A stretch of 64,000 nucleotides of DNA. Origin: Segatella copri. Lineage in GTDB: Bacteria; Bacteroidota; Bacteroidia; Bacteroidales; Bacteroidaceae. Positions 1-7,373 of this stretch are shown here, piece after piece (position 1 is the stretch's first letter; every line of letters starts with the position of its first letter). The notes below the pieces were generated by a model that was given only the letters and a program-made list of their open reading frames with translations, made no database searches and was not told the DNA's origin. The stretch covers positions 1 to 64,000 of the forward strand of contig NZ_JAHOEA010000012.1 of the NCBI RefSeq assembly GCF_019127135.1, given 5' to 3'. Both the position numbers and the translations under genes were made by a program.

Positions 1-439
1 TCAACCTCTGCCATCTGTGCCAGTTTCTGAGCGCTTTCTGCGAGATGAGACTCTTGCGGCTGCCATCGGGACAGATGACAGCATGCGCCTTCGCAATGAC
101 ATCCTTGCGCAGGCAATGCTCCTTAAAGCCGAGATTTCCATCACCCGTGAGTATGATGCGGCAATCATCTGCTGAAAAGGATGCGGGGGACGCATCTCCT
201 GCAACAGGCTCTATCCCGATGATGCGATGCACCACCGGATAGCCTTCTTCTACCCTTGCCATCACGATATCGCCCACCTTCAACTCTCCTTCTACCGGAT
301 AGAATTCAACGCAATCCCTACCCCCTACGATAAAGGGAAGCATACTGGTGCCCTTGACCGGAAACTTGACAGGACGACCTTCACGGATGAATTGTTCAAG
401 CGCGGCTATTGCCTTATATTTTGAATCGGATGTATTCAT
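1..439 (-). CDS. S24/S26-type signal peptidase-like protein (C-terminus cut by window edge)
   Basis: The reading frame opens with ATG at 439 on the minus strand and runs off the left edge without a stop, so only about 146 residues are visible. It carries KGTSMLPFI near residue 35, the serine box of S26 signal peptidases and S24 LexA-like peptidases. This is followed by a GDIVMARV strand and then VVHRIIG. The His in that last motif occupies the place of the catalytic Lys, as in ER/SipW-type signal peptidases. No membrane anchor is visible in the part present. The start lies 21 bp after the stop of the HPr-kinase-like gene, so the two are almost certainly one operon. In Bacteroidetes such small peptidases often sit beside PqqD or ABC-exporter genes for modified peptides. 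That role is inference here, because the partner genes would lie outside the window. Confidence 0.75.
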   Translation of the reverse strand, partial: MNTSDSKYKAIAALEQFIREGRPVKFPVKGTSMLPFIVGGRDCVEFYPVEGELKVGDIVMARVEEGYPVVHRIIGIEPVAGDASPASFSADDCRIILTGDGNLGFKEHCLRKDVIAKAHAVICPDGSRKSLISQKALRNWHRWQRL

Positions 440-460
440 CTTTCTGTTGTATGATTGTTT

Positions 461-1384
461 TTACTGACTGATGGTCTGACAGCAAAGGAGGGCTGCACCG
501 GCATCGGGCAGACAGTCGAGCTGATAAAGTCGGGTGCCCCCGATTATCTTCTCTATCGTCTGATGCTGACCGTCAGCAATATTCTTCTCCCACGCCTTGC
601 CGGAAACCGAAGACTTGAGAGACACATAAGCCTCTATGACGGTCTGTTTTCTGATTTTATTCTCTGGTGCCTGTCGCAACTGGACGATTCCCCCTACCGG
701 ATATTCCTCGTTCTTATAGCAAGGTGTCTTTCCGCTCCAAGGCGAACCACTCACCATGGGCGTTCCTTCGGGCGTTACATATACCACCGGGTTGTCATCA
801 TTCAGCAGTCGGGTTCCTGATATATGCTTGAGCCACAGACCGGAATGCGTACTCTTACCCGTTCCGCTCTTGCCCAGAAAGAGATAAGCCTTACCCTCCT
901 TTACTACGGTAGAAGAATGAAACAGGAGTGTATCTCCGGTTGCCGAACGCATGGCATAGAGCAGCATCAGCGAGGTATCAACAGTTGCCTTGATGGCACC
1001 GAAAGCCGACTTCTGACTGAAGATGCCAGCAGGGACCTGAAGACTGGAATGCTGATAATCAAGACCGGTAACCAGTATGGATTTCATATCAGTCATCGCC
1101 ATCAGAAACGCCTTCTGTGTTTCTCCCAGACTACCGCTGATAATGAGCTGTCCCTCTTCATCCTGTCTGCATTCCTCTCTGAATCCGGCAGGTTTCCTCA
1201 GTTCTTCCCCGCTTTCTGACAAGGTAAGCGTGAAGGAGGTTCGGGCAGCAGATGCGACCTGTTCATCGCATTCAAACCCCTGATAAGCCCCCAGCAAAGT
1301 ATCCATAACCTTCTGACAGTAATCAGGATAAGAAAGGCTGAACCCGACATGGGCTACCTGATAATGCTTTATAATGGATTCCAT
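461..1384 (-). CDS. HPr-kinase-like P-loop protein
   Basis: A 307-residue soluble protein. The N-terminal 145 residues match nothing I recognise. A P-loop GKSGTGKST follows at about residues 171-179, then LLNDDNPVVY near 193-202 and GSPWSGKT near 213-220. This spacing resembles the kinase core shared by HPr kinase/phosphorylase and PEP carboxykinase. A true HPr kinase would have its own N-terminal domain and the K-subfamily signature, which I do not see, so it is better called a homologue than HprK itself. Relatives occur in Bacteroidetes and in peptide-maturation gene sets (for example ScmC-like proteins) next to PqqD and peptidase genes. The S26-type peptidase gene follows after 21 bp. A canonical promoter lies at 1481-1512. 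The substrate is unknown. Confidence 0.65.
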   Translation of the reverse strand: MESIIKHYQVAHVGFSLSYPDYCQKVMDTLLGAYQGFECDEQVASAARTSFTLTLSESGEELRKPAGFREECRQDEEGQLIISGSLGETQKAFLMAMTDMKSILVTGLDYQHSSLQVPAGIFSQKSAFGAIKATVDTSLMLLYAMRSATGDTLLFHSSTVVKEGKAYLFLGKSGTGKSTHSGLWLKHISGTRLLNDDNPVVYVTPEGTPMVSGSPWSGKTPCYKNEEYPVGGIVQLRQAPENKIRKQTVIEAYVSLKSSVSGKAWEKNIADGQHQTIEKIIGGTRLYQLDCLPDAGAALLCCQTISQ

Positions 1385-1480
1385 TTTTATTCTTTCATTT
1401 ATGCTCCCAATGAGGAGCGGTTCGAGATTTTCATTGCTGCAACGAAGGCCTCAGAACCCGCATTGTCAGCAATTTTGCAA

Positions 1481-1512
1481 CAAAAATACAACTTTTATCT
1501 GAAAAAGCCAAA
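1481..1512 (-). promoter_or_regulatory. Bacteroidetes promoter for the HPr-kinase-like gene
   Basis: On the minus strand a -33 TTTG (1512-1509) is followed after 20 bp by the -7 element TATTTTTG (1488-1481). This gives a leader of roughly 90 nt before the ATG at 1384. Confidence 0.7.
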
Positions 1513-1565
1513 TCTTTCTCTATCTTTCTTCAAATTGGAGCATTTGCAGATGGAAACCTGCGCAC

Positions 1566-1610
1566 AAAAAAAAGAGATGAAACATTATTGATTTTGCTTC
1601 ATCTCTTTTT
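1566..1610 (-). terminator. Hairpin terminator after the sigma/anti-sigma operon
   Basis: A 13-bp perfect inverted repeat (AAAAAGAGATGAA at 1569-1581, complement at 1598-1610) with a 16-nt loop. Reading on the minus strand it is followed by a run of T (complement of 1566-1573). It ends the transcript of the gene that stops at 1672. The stem is AT-rich, so efficiency is uncertain. Confidence 0.65.
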
Positions 1611-1671
1611 AGAATCTACTGAACTTTCGCAAGTAAGCTCAGGATTTATAGTTTTGTTTATATTTATATCC

Positions 1672-2130
1672 CTACTGACGTGCATCAGCCAGTTCATTAT
1701 ATCCCCAAACCATGATGAGGACAACGATGCCAGCCAGCACCATCAGGAGATTCTGAGAGTGGGCGATGGAATCTGCCACATGCGTAAGGGCACGCGAACC
1801 GGAGAGGAGGAAATCTATCTTCATAGAGAAAAGCCATCCCTGAATCTGCTCCCATCCCTGACAGACTACTGCTATGATGATGCCTGCTGCCACACAGGCT
1901 GCCGTCCATAAATGTTCCAGACGCTGGCGCTTAACCAGCGACATCGCAGTATCAGTTTCGGGTAAAGCCGGCAATGCCTGCATCACCCTGTCGGAGAATC
2001 CGTCATCAGGAATCTCAGACATTTGGCAATCGGCAAAGAACATCTGCAAGAGTTCTTCATCCTGAGGGTTCAACGGTTCCCCTTTCATGCTATCCAACTT
2101 CTTATCATTTATCTTATCGGTCATAACCAT
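1672..2130 (-). CDS. Probable anti-sigma factor, two membrane segments (DUF5056-like)
   Basis: 152 residues. The cytosolic N-terminal half contains DDGFSDRVMQALP, a motif common in small Bacteroidetes membrane proteins encoded beside ECF sigma factors. Two hydrophobic helices follow, at about residues 74-92 and 127-147, joined by a short periplasmic loop, so both ends should face the cytoplasm. The gene overlaps the sigma gene by 17 bp (or 11 bp if the second Met, at 2124, is used), which implies translational coupling and fixed stoichiometry. There is no HxxxCxxC zinc anti-sigma motif. The anti-sigma role is inferred from position and architecture. Confidence 0.65.
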   Translation of the reverse strand: MVMTDKINDKKLDSMKGEPLNPQDEELLQMFFADCQMSEIPDDGFSDRVMQALPALPETDTAMSLVKRQRLEHLWTAACVAAGIIIAVVCQGWEQIQGWLFSMKIDFLLSGSRALTHVADSIAHSQNLLMVLAGIVVLIMVWGYNELADARQ

Positions 2131-2653
2131 TCTGTTTTAAGTAACTTGCAAGTTTCTGTTTTCCACGAGAGAGATGCGACTTGATGGTGCCTTGCGCCAT
2201 TCCCGTCACCTCTGCAATCTTATCTATAGAGAGTCCATCCATCAGCTGCAGCGTGATGCATGTACGTTCATTTTCGCCCAATATCTGTAGGGCTTTCATC
2301 AAATCCATCTTCAATCCGGCATGGGCGCCCTGTGCATTCTTACTGGAAACGGCAGGCGTATCGATGTCCTGCGTTTCCTTATGGCTGCGGGTATAATCAT
2401 ACCATACATTATAGGCGATGCGGTAGAGCCAGGTGGAGAAGCTGGCTGTACCCCTGAAACCAGACAGATGGGTATAAGCCTTTACAAAGGTATCCTGAGC
2501 CAAGTCGTCACTCAGCTGCGCATCCCCCAGCGTCTGCCGTAGGAAGAACCCACGAATGGGTGACTGATACTTCCTGACCAGCAGGTCGAACGACTTGCGG
2601 TCATGAAGCATCACCACCTTCGTGACGAGAGAGATATCGGATAACTTTTCCAC
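2114..2653 (-). CDS. ECF-type RNA polymerase sigma factor
   Basis: 179 residues with the two-domain ECF layout. Region 2 runs about residues 20-95 (LAQDTFVKAYTHL and FSTWLYRIAYNVWYDY). Region 4 runs about 120-175 (LQLMDGLSIDKIAEVTGM then GTIKSHLSRGKQKL, a helix-turn-helix that reads the -35-type element). It is followed by an overlapping membrane anti-sigma candidate and preceded, 86 bp upstream, by a signal-peptide membrane protein on the same strand. I see no clear promoter in that 86-bp gap, so the three genes may share one transcript. The regulon cannot be told from the window. Confidence 0.92.
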   Translation of the reverse strand: MEKLSDISLVTKVVMLHDRKSFDLLVRKYQSPIRGFFLRQTLGDAQLSDDLAQDTFVKAYTHLSGFRGTASFSTWLYRIAYNVWYDYTRSHKETQDIDTPAVSSKNAQGAHAGLKMDLMKALQILGENERTCITLQLMDGLSIDKIAEVTGMAQGTIKSHLSRGKQKLASYLKQNGYDR

Positions 2654-2739
2654 CTTATATATATTAACTAATAATTGTTGTTCTTTTCCTTGTGACTTCC
2701 CCTCCTATTGAGAAGCCATGATATATTGAATGTCGGCTG

Positions 2740-3474
2740 CTAGACCGGAGTACCATTATATCCCGTGCCCTGGTCGCCGTGACGGTTCTTCCACCAGTCC
2801 TTGATGGCAGGAAGCGAACCGATAACGGTCTGACCGATGCCATAGAAGAAGACCAGGGCTCCGATGCCAGCCAGAAAATCAACATCCCACCAGGCAAACA
2901 TGGCGCATAAGCCGGCTCCCAGGAAGGCATTTCTCAATCCACGCTTTACCAGATACTCATCGCTCTGCTTGTCTATCGGCCGGTCGCTTTCCGGAACATT
3001 GATGCCCTTCTCCATCGCCATCTCTGCCAGTTTCATCCGGTCGTTGTGGCGGCGAATCAGATATCTGATAACCAGAAATACGATGATCAGCGGAGCAAAG
3101 ACAAACAGCAGACCGAAGATGATACAGAAAATGATCATAACAGCCAGCGCTCCGCCACCAAATACCGAACCGATGAAATCGAACGGATCATCATAGTTGT
3201 CTAAACTGTATCTAGAATGAACAGACCTATTATCATTCTCATCATAATCATCATAGTTAGCCGAATCTGTACTGGTTGTATCAGAATAAGCCTCCAACGC
3301 CTCGTCGTCTTTATCTTTCGAAGCAGATGGCTGTGCGGCAGATGCAGGAGCAGCCTTTGGGTCTACCTGTTGGGTAGTTGGATGATAACGATGTTTTGGA
3401 GCAGAAGACGCCAAAGACACTTGGGTGGCTCCGATGCTCATAACGAGCGCTAATGCCAATATTGCTTTCTTCAT
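2740..3474 (-). CDS. Signal-peptide membrane protein (DUF6249-like)
   Basis: 244 residues. A cleavable signal peptide (MKKAILALALVMSIGATQVSLAS) is followed by a low-complexity region rich in Pro, Ala, Gln, Asp, Ser and Tyr (about 24-95). Next come a strong membrane helix pair around 105-140 (AVMIIFCIIFGLLFVFAPLII), a charged stretch RRHNDRMKLAEMAMEKG, and two more hydrophobic segments near 185-220. The core resembles the DUF6249 family from memory. It lies upstream of the ECF sigma factor on the same strand and could be the sensory member of that unit, but that is inference. Its promoter at 3554-3585 is interlocked with the divergent rsmF promoter. Confidence 0.6.
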   Translation of the reverse strand: MKKAILALALVMSIGATQVSLASSAPKHRYHPTTQQVDPKAAPASAAQPSASKDKDDEALEAYSDTTSTDSANYDDYDENDNRSVHSRYSLDNYDDPFDFIGSVFGGGALAVMIIFCIIFGLLFVFAPLIIVFLVIRYLIRRHNDRMKLAEMAMEKGINVPESDRPIDKQSDEYLVKRGLRNAFLGAGLCAMFAWWDVDFLAGIGALVFFYGIGQTVIGSLPAIKDWWKNRHGDQGTGYNGTPV

Positions 3475-3550
3475 ATCATTATTTTTTTATTGTTTTTACC
3501 TTGTTATTTCATAAATTTCTGCTTCTTAGACGCATCTCTTCGCGATTTAG

Positions 3551-3581
3551 TTGCAAAGAAACGAAATTTTTCTTATTTTTG
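3551..3581 (+). promoter_or_regulatory. Promoter for rsmF
   Basis: TTG at 3551-3553, 20 bp, then TATTTTTG at 3574-3581. The start codon follows 27 bp downstream at 3609. Confidence 0.65.
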
Positions 3582-3585
3582 CAAA
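3554..3585 (-). promoter_or_regulatory. Promoter for the DUF6249-like gene, overlapping the rsmF promoter
   Basis: Minus-strand TTTG (3585-3582), 20 bp, then TTTCTTTG (3561-3554), one mismatch to TAnnTTTG. It covers almost the same bases as the plus-strand promoter at 3551-3581. Confidence 0.55.
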
Positions 3586-3608
3586 CAAATTAAAGAAAAA
3601 GAGACAGA

Positions 3609-5024
3609 ATGAAGACATTACCTGAAGATTTCAGAACATATACGCAGGCACTGATGGGCGAAAAGCTGTATCAGCGTCTGGAGCATGCTATCCTCGAAGA
3701 GGAGGCACCAACCAGTATCCGAATCAATCCTTTTAAATGCAAGGATGCAGTAGGCGAACCGATTCCCTGGTGTCCGGAAACCGGCCGTTATCTCTCTACC
3801 CGTCCCGGATTCACCTTCGATCCGCTGCTGCATGCCGGCTTATATTATGTACAGGAAGCCTCATCTATGTTTGTAGATATGGCCATCCGACAGTACGTAA
3901 AAGAACCGGTGATGATGCTGGATCTCTGTGCTGCCCCTGGCGGAAAGTCGACTGCCGTAAGAGCAGCCTTGCCGGAAGGGAGTCTGCTCTTCAGCAACGA
4001 ACCTATGCGCACCCGCTCACAGATTCTTGCCGAGAACGTACAGAAGTTCGGTCATCCGGATATGATTGTTACCAACAACTATCCCCGCGATTACAAGAAA
4101 TCGAAGTTGCAGTTTGATGTGATTCTTACCGATGTTCCCTGCTCCGGCGAAGGAATGTTCCGCAAAGATGAAGGGGCTATCGGCGAATGGAGTACCCAGA
4201 ATGTGAACAACTGCTGGCAGCTGCAGCGCGAAATCGTATCGGATATCTGGAACTGTCTGAAGCCAGGCGGTATCCTGATTTACTCTACCTGCACCTTCAA
4301 TGCACACGAAGATGAGGAGAACGTGGACTGGATATGCGAAGAACTTGGCGCTGAAGTGATGGCACTGGAGGGTGTAGAAGATGCATGGAACATCACCAGC
4401 AACCTCACGGGCACCGACTTCCCTGTTTACCGATTTATTCCTGGCGTTTCGCGAGGCGAAGGTCTGTTTATGGCAATTCTGAAGAAAGAGGGCGAATGGG
4501 AAGCAGGTTCTTCAGCCAAGGAGAACAGAAAGGATAAGAAGAAGAAAGACAAGAAGGTGGCGAAAGGAAAGGGACTGGAGATTCCGGACGGCTGGCTGAA
4601 GGCTGATACGGAATGGATGCCTGCAGAAAGCAACGAGACGGTTTACGCCATTCCGGGCAGATGGAAAGACATCTACGACCAAGCAGAAAAGAACCTGAAG
4701 GTGCTGCATGCCGGTGTGAAACTGGGAACAGACAAGGGAAAGGGACTTATCCCCGACCAGGCTCTCGCTCTCTCTACGATGCTCAACAAAGAACACTTCC
4801 CTCAGGTGGAGTTATCCTACGAAGATGCCATCCGCTACCTTCGCAAGGAGGCTGTGAATCTACCTGCCGATACGCCTAAGGGTTATGTACTGGTAACCTA
4901 CAGACAGGTTCCGATAGGATGGGAAAAGAACATTGGCAACCGTGCCAACAACCTCTATCCGCAGGAGTGGAAAATTAAGAGTAGCCACGGGACGGGAGAG
5001 CTGTTTATAGTTAATAGTTTATAG
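3609..5024 (+). CDS. rsmF: 16S rRNA m5C methyltransferase, RsmF-like
   Basis: 471 residues of the NOL1/NOP2/Sun RNA cytosine-C5 methyltransferase family. The AdoMet-binding motif is LDLCAAPGGKS (about 105-114). The two family cysteines are in DVPCSGEGMF (C178, product release) and YSTCTFNAHEDEENV (C228, catalytic). The C-terminal 150 residues look like the RsmF-type RNA-binding domain. A Lys-rich linker (about residues 305-330, encoded near 4510-4570) separates the methyltransferase core from the C-terminal domain. The last seven residues (LFIVNSL) are encoded by a 7-bp repeat array that carries the stop codon. folA follows on the same strand. Specificity (C1407-type position) is inferred from family membership. 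Confidence 0.88.
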   Translation: MKTLPEDFRTYTQALMGEKLYQRLEHAILEEEAPTSIRINPFKCKDAVGEPIPWCPETGRYLSTRPGFTFDPLLHAGLYYVQEASSMFVDMAIRQYVKEPVMMLDLCAAPGGKSTAVRAALPEGSLLFSNEPMRTRSQILAENVQKFGHPDMIVTNNYPRDYKKSKLQFDVILTDVPCSGEGMFRKDEGAIGEWSTQNVNNCWQLQREIVSDIWNCLKPGGILIYSTCTFNAHEDEENVDWICEELGAEVMALEGVEDAWNITSNLTGTDFPVYRFIPGVSRGEGLFMAILKKEGEWEAGSSAKENRKDKKKKDKKVAKGKGLEIPDGWLKADTEWMPAESNETVYAIPGRWKDIYDQAEKNLKVLHAGVKLGTDKGKGLIPDQALALSTMLNKEHFPQVELSYEDAIRYLRKEAVNLPADTPKGYVLVTYRQVPIGWEKNIGNRANNLYPQEWKIKSSHGTGELFIVNSL

Positions 5025-5038
5025 TTAATAGTTTACAG
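5004..5038 (+). repeat. 7-bp tandem array spanning the rsmF stop codon
   Basis: Five near-identical heptads of the AGTTTAT/AGTTAAT type, two exact 14-bp periods plus a partial. The array begins inside the rsmF coding sequence and contains its TAG stop (5022-5024). Because 7 is not a multiple of 3, TAA and TAG fall in all three frames. Confidence 0.85.
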
Positions 5039-5054
5039 CAAGAATGAATAATTC

Positions 5055-5084
5055 AACATGTAACATTTAACACTTAACATTAAA
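5055..5084. repeat. AACAnnT heptad array before folA
   Basis: Four heptads in a row (AACATGT, AACATTT, AACACTT, AACATTA) sit 9 bp before the folA ATG. A 23-nt stretch (5062-5084) is identical to 33394-33416, which lies just behind the stop codon of the PUL 1 SusD gene. Confidence 0.8.
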
Positions 5085-5092
5085 ATAAAAAA

Positions 5093-5614
5093 ATGTTCAG
5101 CATCATCGCCTGTATATCAAAAGTGCATAGAGCTATCGGCTATCAGAACCGGTTGCTCTACGCCATCCCATCGGACATGACCCGATTTCGTATGCTCACA
5201 ACTGGACATACAATCATCATGGGCAGGAAGACATTTGAGTCGCTGCCGAACGGAGCCTTGCCCAACCGCCGCAATATTGTTATCTCGAAGACAAGAGAGC
5301 AGATAACAGGGTGCGAAGTATGCAGTTCTCTGGAAGAAGCGCTGGCAGCAAGGAAAGAAGAGGTTGGAAACAAAGAAGAGGTTGGAAGCAAAGAAGCATC
5401 AGATGAATGTTTCATCATCGGAGGAGCCAGCATATATGAGCAGGCTTTGCCTTTTGCAGACAAGCTTTATCTCACAATCGTTGAAAAGGAACCTGAACAT
5501 GCCGATACCTTCTTTCCGGAAATCAATCCGGCAGAATGGGAAGTGACAGAAAAAGAAATGAGGAATGAAAACGGCTTACCGTTCACATTCCTCACCCTTT
5601 ATAGAAAGCAGTAA
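5093..5614 (+). CDS. folA: Dihydrofolate reductase
   Basis: 173 residues. The enzyme reduces dihydrofolate to tetrahydrofolate with NADPH. Family marks are the N-terminal strand IIACISKVHRAIGYQN, the substrate-binding acidic residue in IPSDMTRF (D28), the NADPH motif MGRKTFES (43-50), and FIIGGASIYEQAL (107-119). Between the helix EEALAAR and the strand CFIIGG there is an extra charged segment, KEEVGNKEEVGSKE, made by an 18-bp tandem repeat (5354-5397). The gene lies 68 bp behind rsmF on the same strand with no visible promoter, so it may share that transcript. A terminator begins at its stop codon. Confidence 0.93.
   Translation: MFSIIACISKVHRAIGYQNRLLYAIPSDMTRFRMLTTGHTIIMGRKTFESLPNGALPNRRNIVISKTREQITGCEVCSSLEEALAARKEEVGNKEEVGSKEASDECFIIGGASIYEQALPFADKLYLTIVEKEPEHADTFFPEINPAEWEVTEKEMRNENGLPFTFLTLYRKQ
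5354..5397 (+). repeat. 18-bp tandem repeat inside folA
   Basis: Unit AAAGAAGAGGTTGGAAAC, then a second copy with one change, then a partial third copy (AAAGAAGC). It is in frame and adds KEEVGN and KEEVGS to a surface loop of dihydrofolate reductase. Confidence 0.9.
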
Positions 5615-5640
5615 TCCCGCAGGGAGCTACTGCTTTTTTT
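5605..5640 (+). terminator. Intrinsic terminator of folA
   Basis: AAAGCAGTA (5605-5613) pairs with TACTGCTTT (5628-5636), with an inner CCC/GGG, followed by a T run to 5640. The left arm includes the folA stop codon. It separates folA from the convergent Lrp-type gene ending at 5652. Confidence 0.85.
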
Positions 5641-5651
5641 CTTTTTATATC

Positions 5652-6170
5652 TTATTTCTCTGCTGCAGCCTCCTCATCAGTTTCCTCTTCATCATCGTTG
5701 AAACTCTTGAGATCCTGCATAGAAAGCTGACGGTTGATAGATGCATTGAAAGAGATGATGGTCTCGCTGCGAGACAATCCCAATGGCTGCAACTTATCAT
5801 GGATGATTTCCAAGAGATGGTGGTTGTTCAGCGCGTAAATCTTGATAAACATATCAAAGCCGCCTGTAGTATAGTGACACTCCACAACCTCAGGAATCTT
5901 CTTCAACTCCTCTACAACCTGGTCAAACTTCTCAGGCTCCTTCAGATAGAGTCCCATATAAGCACAAGTTTCGTAACCTATCTTTTCTGGGTCAATGATG
6001 AATTGTGAACCCTTGATGATACCAAGATTTGTAAGTTTAGCAACACGCTGATGAATGGCAGCACCGCTCACATTGCAAGCGCGTGCCACTTCCAAAAATG
6101 GAATACGGGCATCCTGAGAAATCAGCTTCAGAATCTGCCTATCTAATGAATCTAAAATTTGTTTTGACAT
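5652..6170 (-). CDS. Lrp/AsnC-family transcription regulator
   Basis: 172 residues from the Met of MSKQILDSLDRQ. An ATG 33 bp upstream is possible but would start close to the predicted transcription start, so the internal Met is preferred. The N-terminal winged helix-turn-helix (residues 8-55) shows DRQILKLISQDARIPFLEVARACNVSGAAIHQRVAKL. The C-terminal Lrp ligand-binding domain (about 65-140) contains VECHYTTGGFDMFIKI. The tail is acidic (DDEEETDEEAAAEK). Such proteins form octamers and sense amino acids. The regulon is not visible. It has its own canonical promoter at 6190-6220. Confidence 0.92.
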   Translation of the reverse strand: MSKQILDSLDRQILKLISQDARIPFLEVARACNVSGAAIHQRVAKLTNLGIIKGSQFIIDPEKIGYETCAYMGLYLKEPEKFDQVVEELKKIPEVVECHYTTGGFDMFIKIYALNNHHLLEIIHDKLQPLGLSRSETIISFNASINRQLSMQDLKSFNDDEEETDEEAAAEK

Positions 6171-6189
6171 AATACTAATAATTTGGTTG

Positions 6190-6220
6190 CAAAGATAATA
6201 CAAAAAATTAATAAAAGCAA
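6190..6220 (-). promoter_or_regulatory. Promoter of the Lrp/AsnC gene
   Basis: Minus-strand TTG (6220-6218), 20 bp, TATCTTTG (6197-6190), about 20 bp before the chosen ATG at 6170. Confidence 0.75.
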
Positions 6221-6251
6221 CTTTTTAAGAGAAAAACATGATAAATTAATA

Positions 6252-6716
6252 TTATTTTCCTTTTTCTGTGGCAGAATAACTGATTTTTAATGCTTTTGCC
6301 TGGCGCAAAGCCTGCTTTACGTCGGTTATCACACCCATCTTTGTCTCTTGGTCTGCTTTAATGGATACGGTCATCAGCTTCTGGTCTTCCGGTGACATAC
6401 GCTTCTTTTCTGCCGAAACGTAATCCATCACTTCGGGAGCCGAAGCAAACTTGTCATTCAACTGAATCTGGGTAGCGGTACCATACTTTGCCTGCATCTC
6501 TTTGGTTGGTTTACCTATATAGATATGGCTCACAGCCGATTTCTTGGTCAGGCGGGTGAGTTCCTTACCTTGTGGCAAACGGCAGTCTACCTTCAAGGTA
6601 ACCTGGCGCATGTGGGTAACAATCATAAAGAAGAACAGTACGGAGAAAATCAGGTCTGGCAGAGAAGATGTATTCAACCCTGGCACTTCATGCGATTTCT
6701 TATGAAAATTCATCAT
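6252..6716 (-). CDS. exbD: ExbD/TolR biopolymer transport protein (second copy)
   Basis: 154 residues with the ExbD layout: a short cytosolic N-terminus, one membrane helix (about 20-38, LPDLIFSVLFFFMIVTHM) holding the conserved intramembrane Asp, then a periplasmic domain. It overlaps the preceding exbD copy by 4 bp (6713-6716), so it is translationally coupled. With ExbB it forms the proton-driven motor that energises TonB. Two ExbD subunits of different sequence in one operon is common in Bacteroidetes. This is the last gene of the unit. Confidence 0.88.
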   Translation of the reverse strand: MMNFHKKSHEVPGLNTSSLPDLIFSVLFFFMIVTHMRQVTLKVDCRLPQGKELTRLTKKSAVSHIYIGKPTKEMQAKYGTATQIQLNDKFASAPEVMDYVSAEKKRMSPEDQKLMTVSIKADQETKMGVITDVKQALRQAKALKISYSATEKGK

Positions 6717-7330
6717 TGTTTACCTCCTTTCTGCTGTTCAGTAGCTGTTTCTATAGAATTTTCTTCCCCTTGCTTTTCTTCAGCATTGGCATCAACACGC
6801 TGGTCGGCATGAGTCATCGCATTGGCATAAGACTCAGTGATGCGCTGCGGACAGATGTTGCGCACCTGTTCTTTCTGGTCATTGTTCAAGAGGGCATAAT
6901 CCCTGTGATATTTCTTCTGGGCTGTTTCGTTGCGAAGCTGGCTGTATGCCTCCATCAGCTGGTTTTGCATCTGGAAATAGAGATTGTAGTCGGCATCGCG
7001 GTCACTCTCGATAGAGATGAGATGTTTCTTGCCCAAACGGTGAACAAAGCGGATGGTTTCTTCCTTGAGCTGGCTTACCTTCATCGGCTTGTCGTTAACC
7101 AAAAGCGTATCGCCAGCTGTCAGGCGTAGCGTCATCAGGTTAGCCTTGTCTACCATCGTCTGTTGCTGCTCCTTCTTCTGCGGTTCAGGTGAAGGGAGTT
7201 GGCGCAACAGTCCCTTATCCACATCCATTGATGTGGTGACAAGGAAGAATATCAACAGCATGAACGAGATGTCGGCTGTAGATGTGGTATTCAGTCCCGG
7301 GGTTTCGTGTTGCTTCCTTCTAATCAGCAT
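6713..7330 (-). CDS. exbD: ExbD/TolR biopolymer transport protein (first copy)
   Basis: 205 residues. The N-terminus RRKQHETPGLNTTSTADISFMLLIFFLVTTSM gives the single membrane helix with the proton-carrying Asp. A long periplasmic domain follows with a Gln/Glu-rich, probably flexible, C-terminal tail (about 180-205). It resembles the second copy (shared ETPGLNTTS / EVPGLNTSS start) but is 50 residues longer, which suggests a duplication followed by division of labour. It lies 43 bp after the four-helix membrane protein gene and overlaps the second exbD by 4 bp. Confidence 0.88.
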   Translation of the reverse strand: MLIRRKQHETPGLNTTSTADISFMLLIFFLVTTSMDVDKGLLRQLPSPEPQKKEQQQTMVDKANLMTLRLTAGDTLLVNDKPMKVSQLKEETIRFVHRLGKKHLISIESDRDADYNLYFQMQNQLMEAYSQLRNETAQKKYHRDYALLNNDQKEQVRNICPQRITESYANAMTHADQRVDANAEEKQGEENSIETATEQQKGGKQ

Positions 7331-7373
7331 ATTTAATCCTTATTTATAGAACAGAGAGCCCAGAGAGCTCTCC

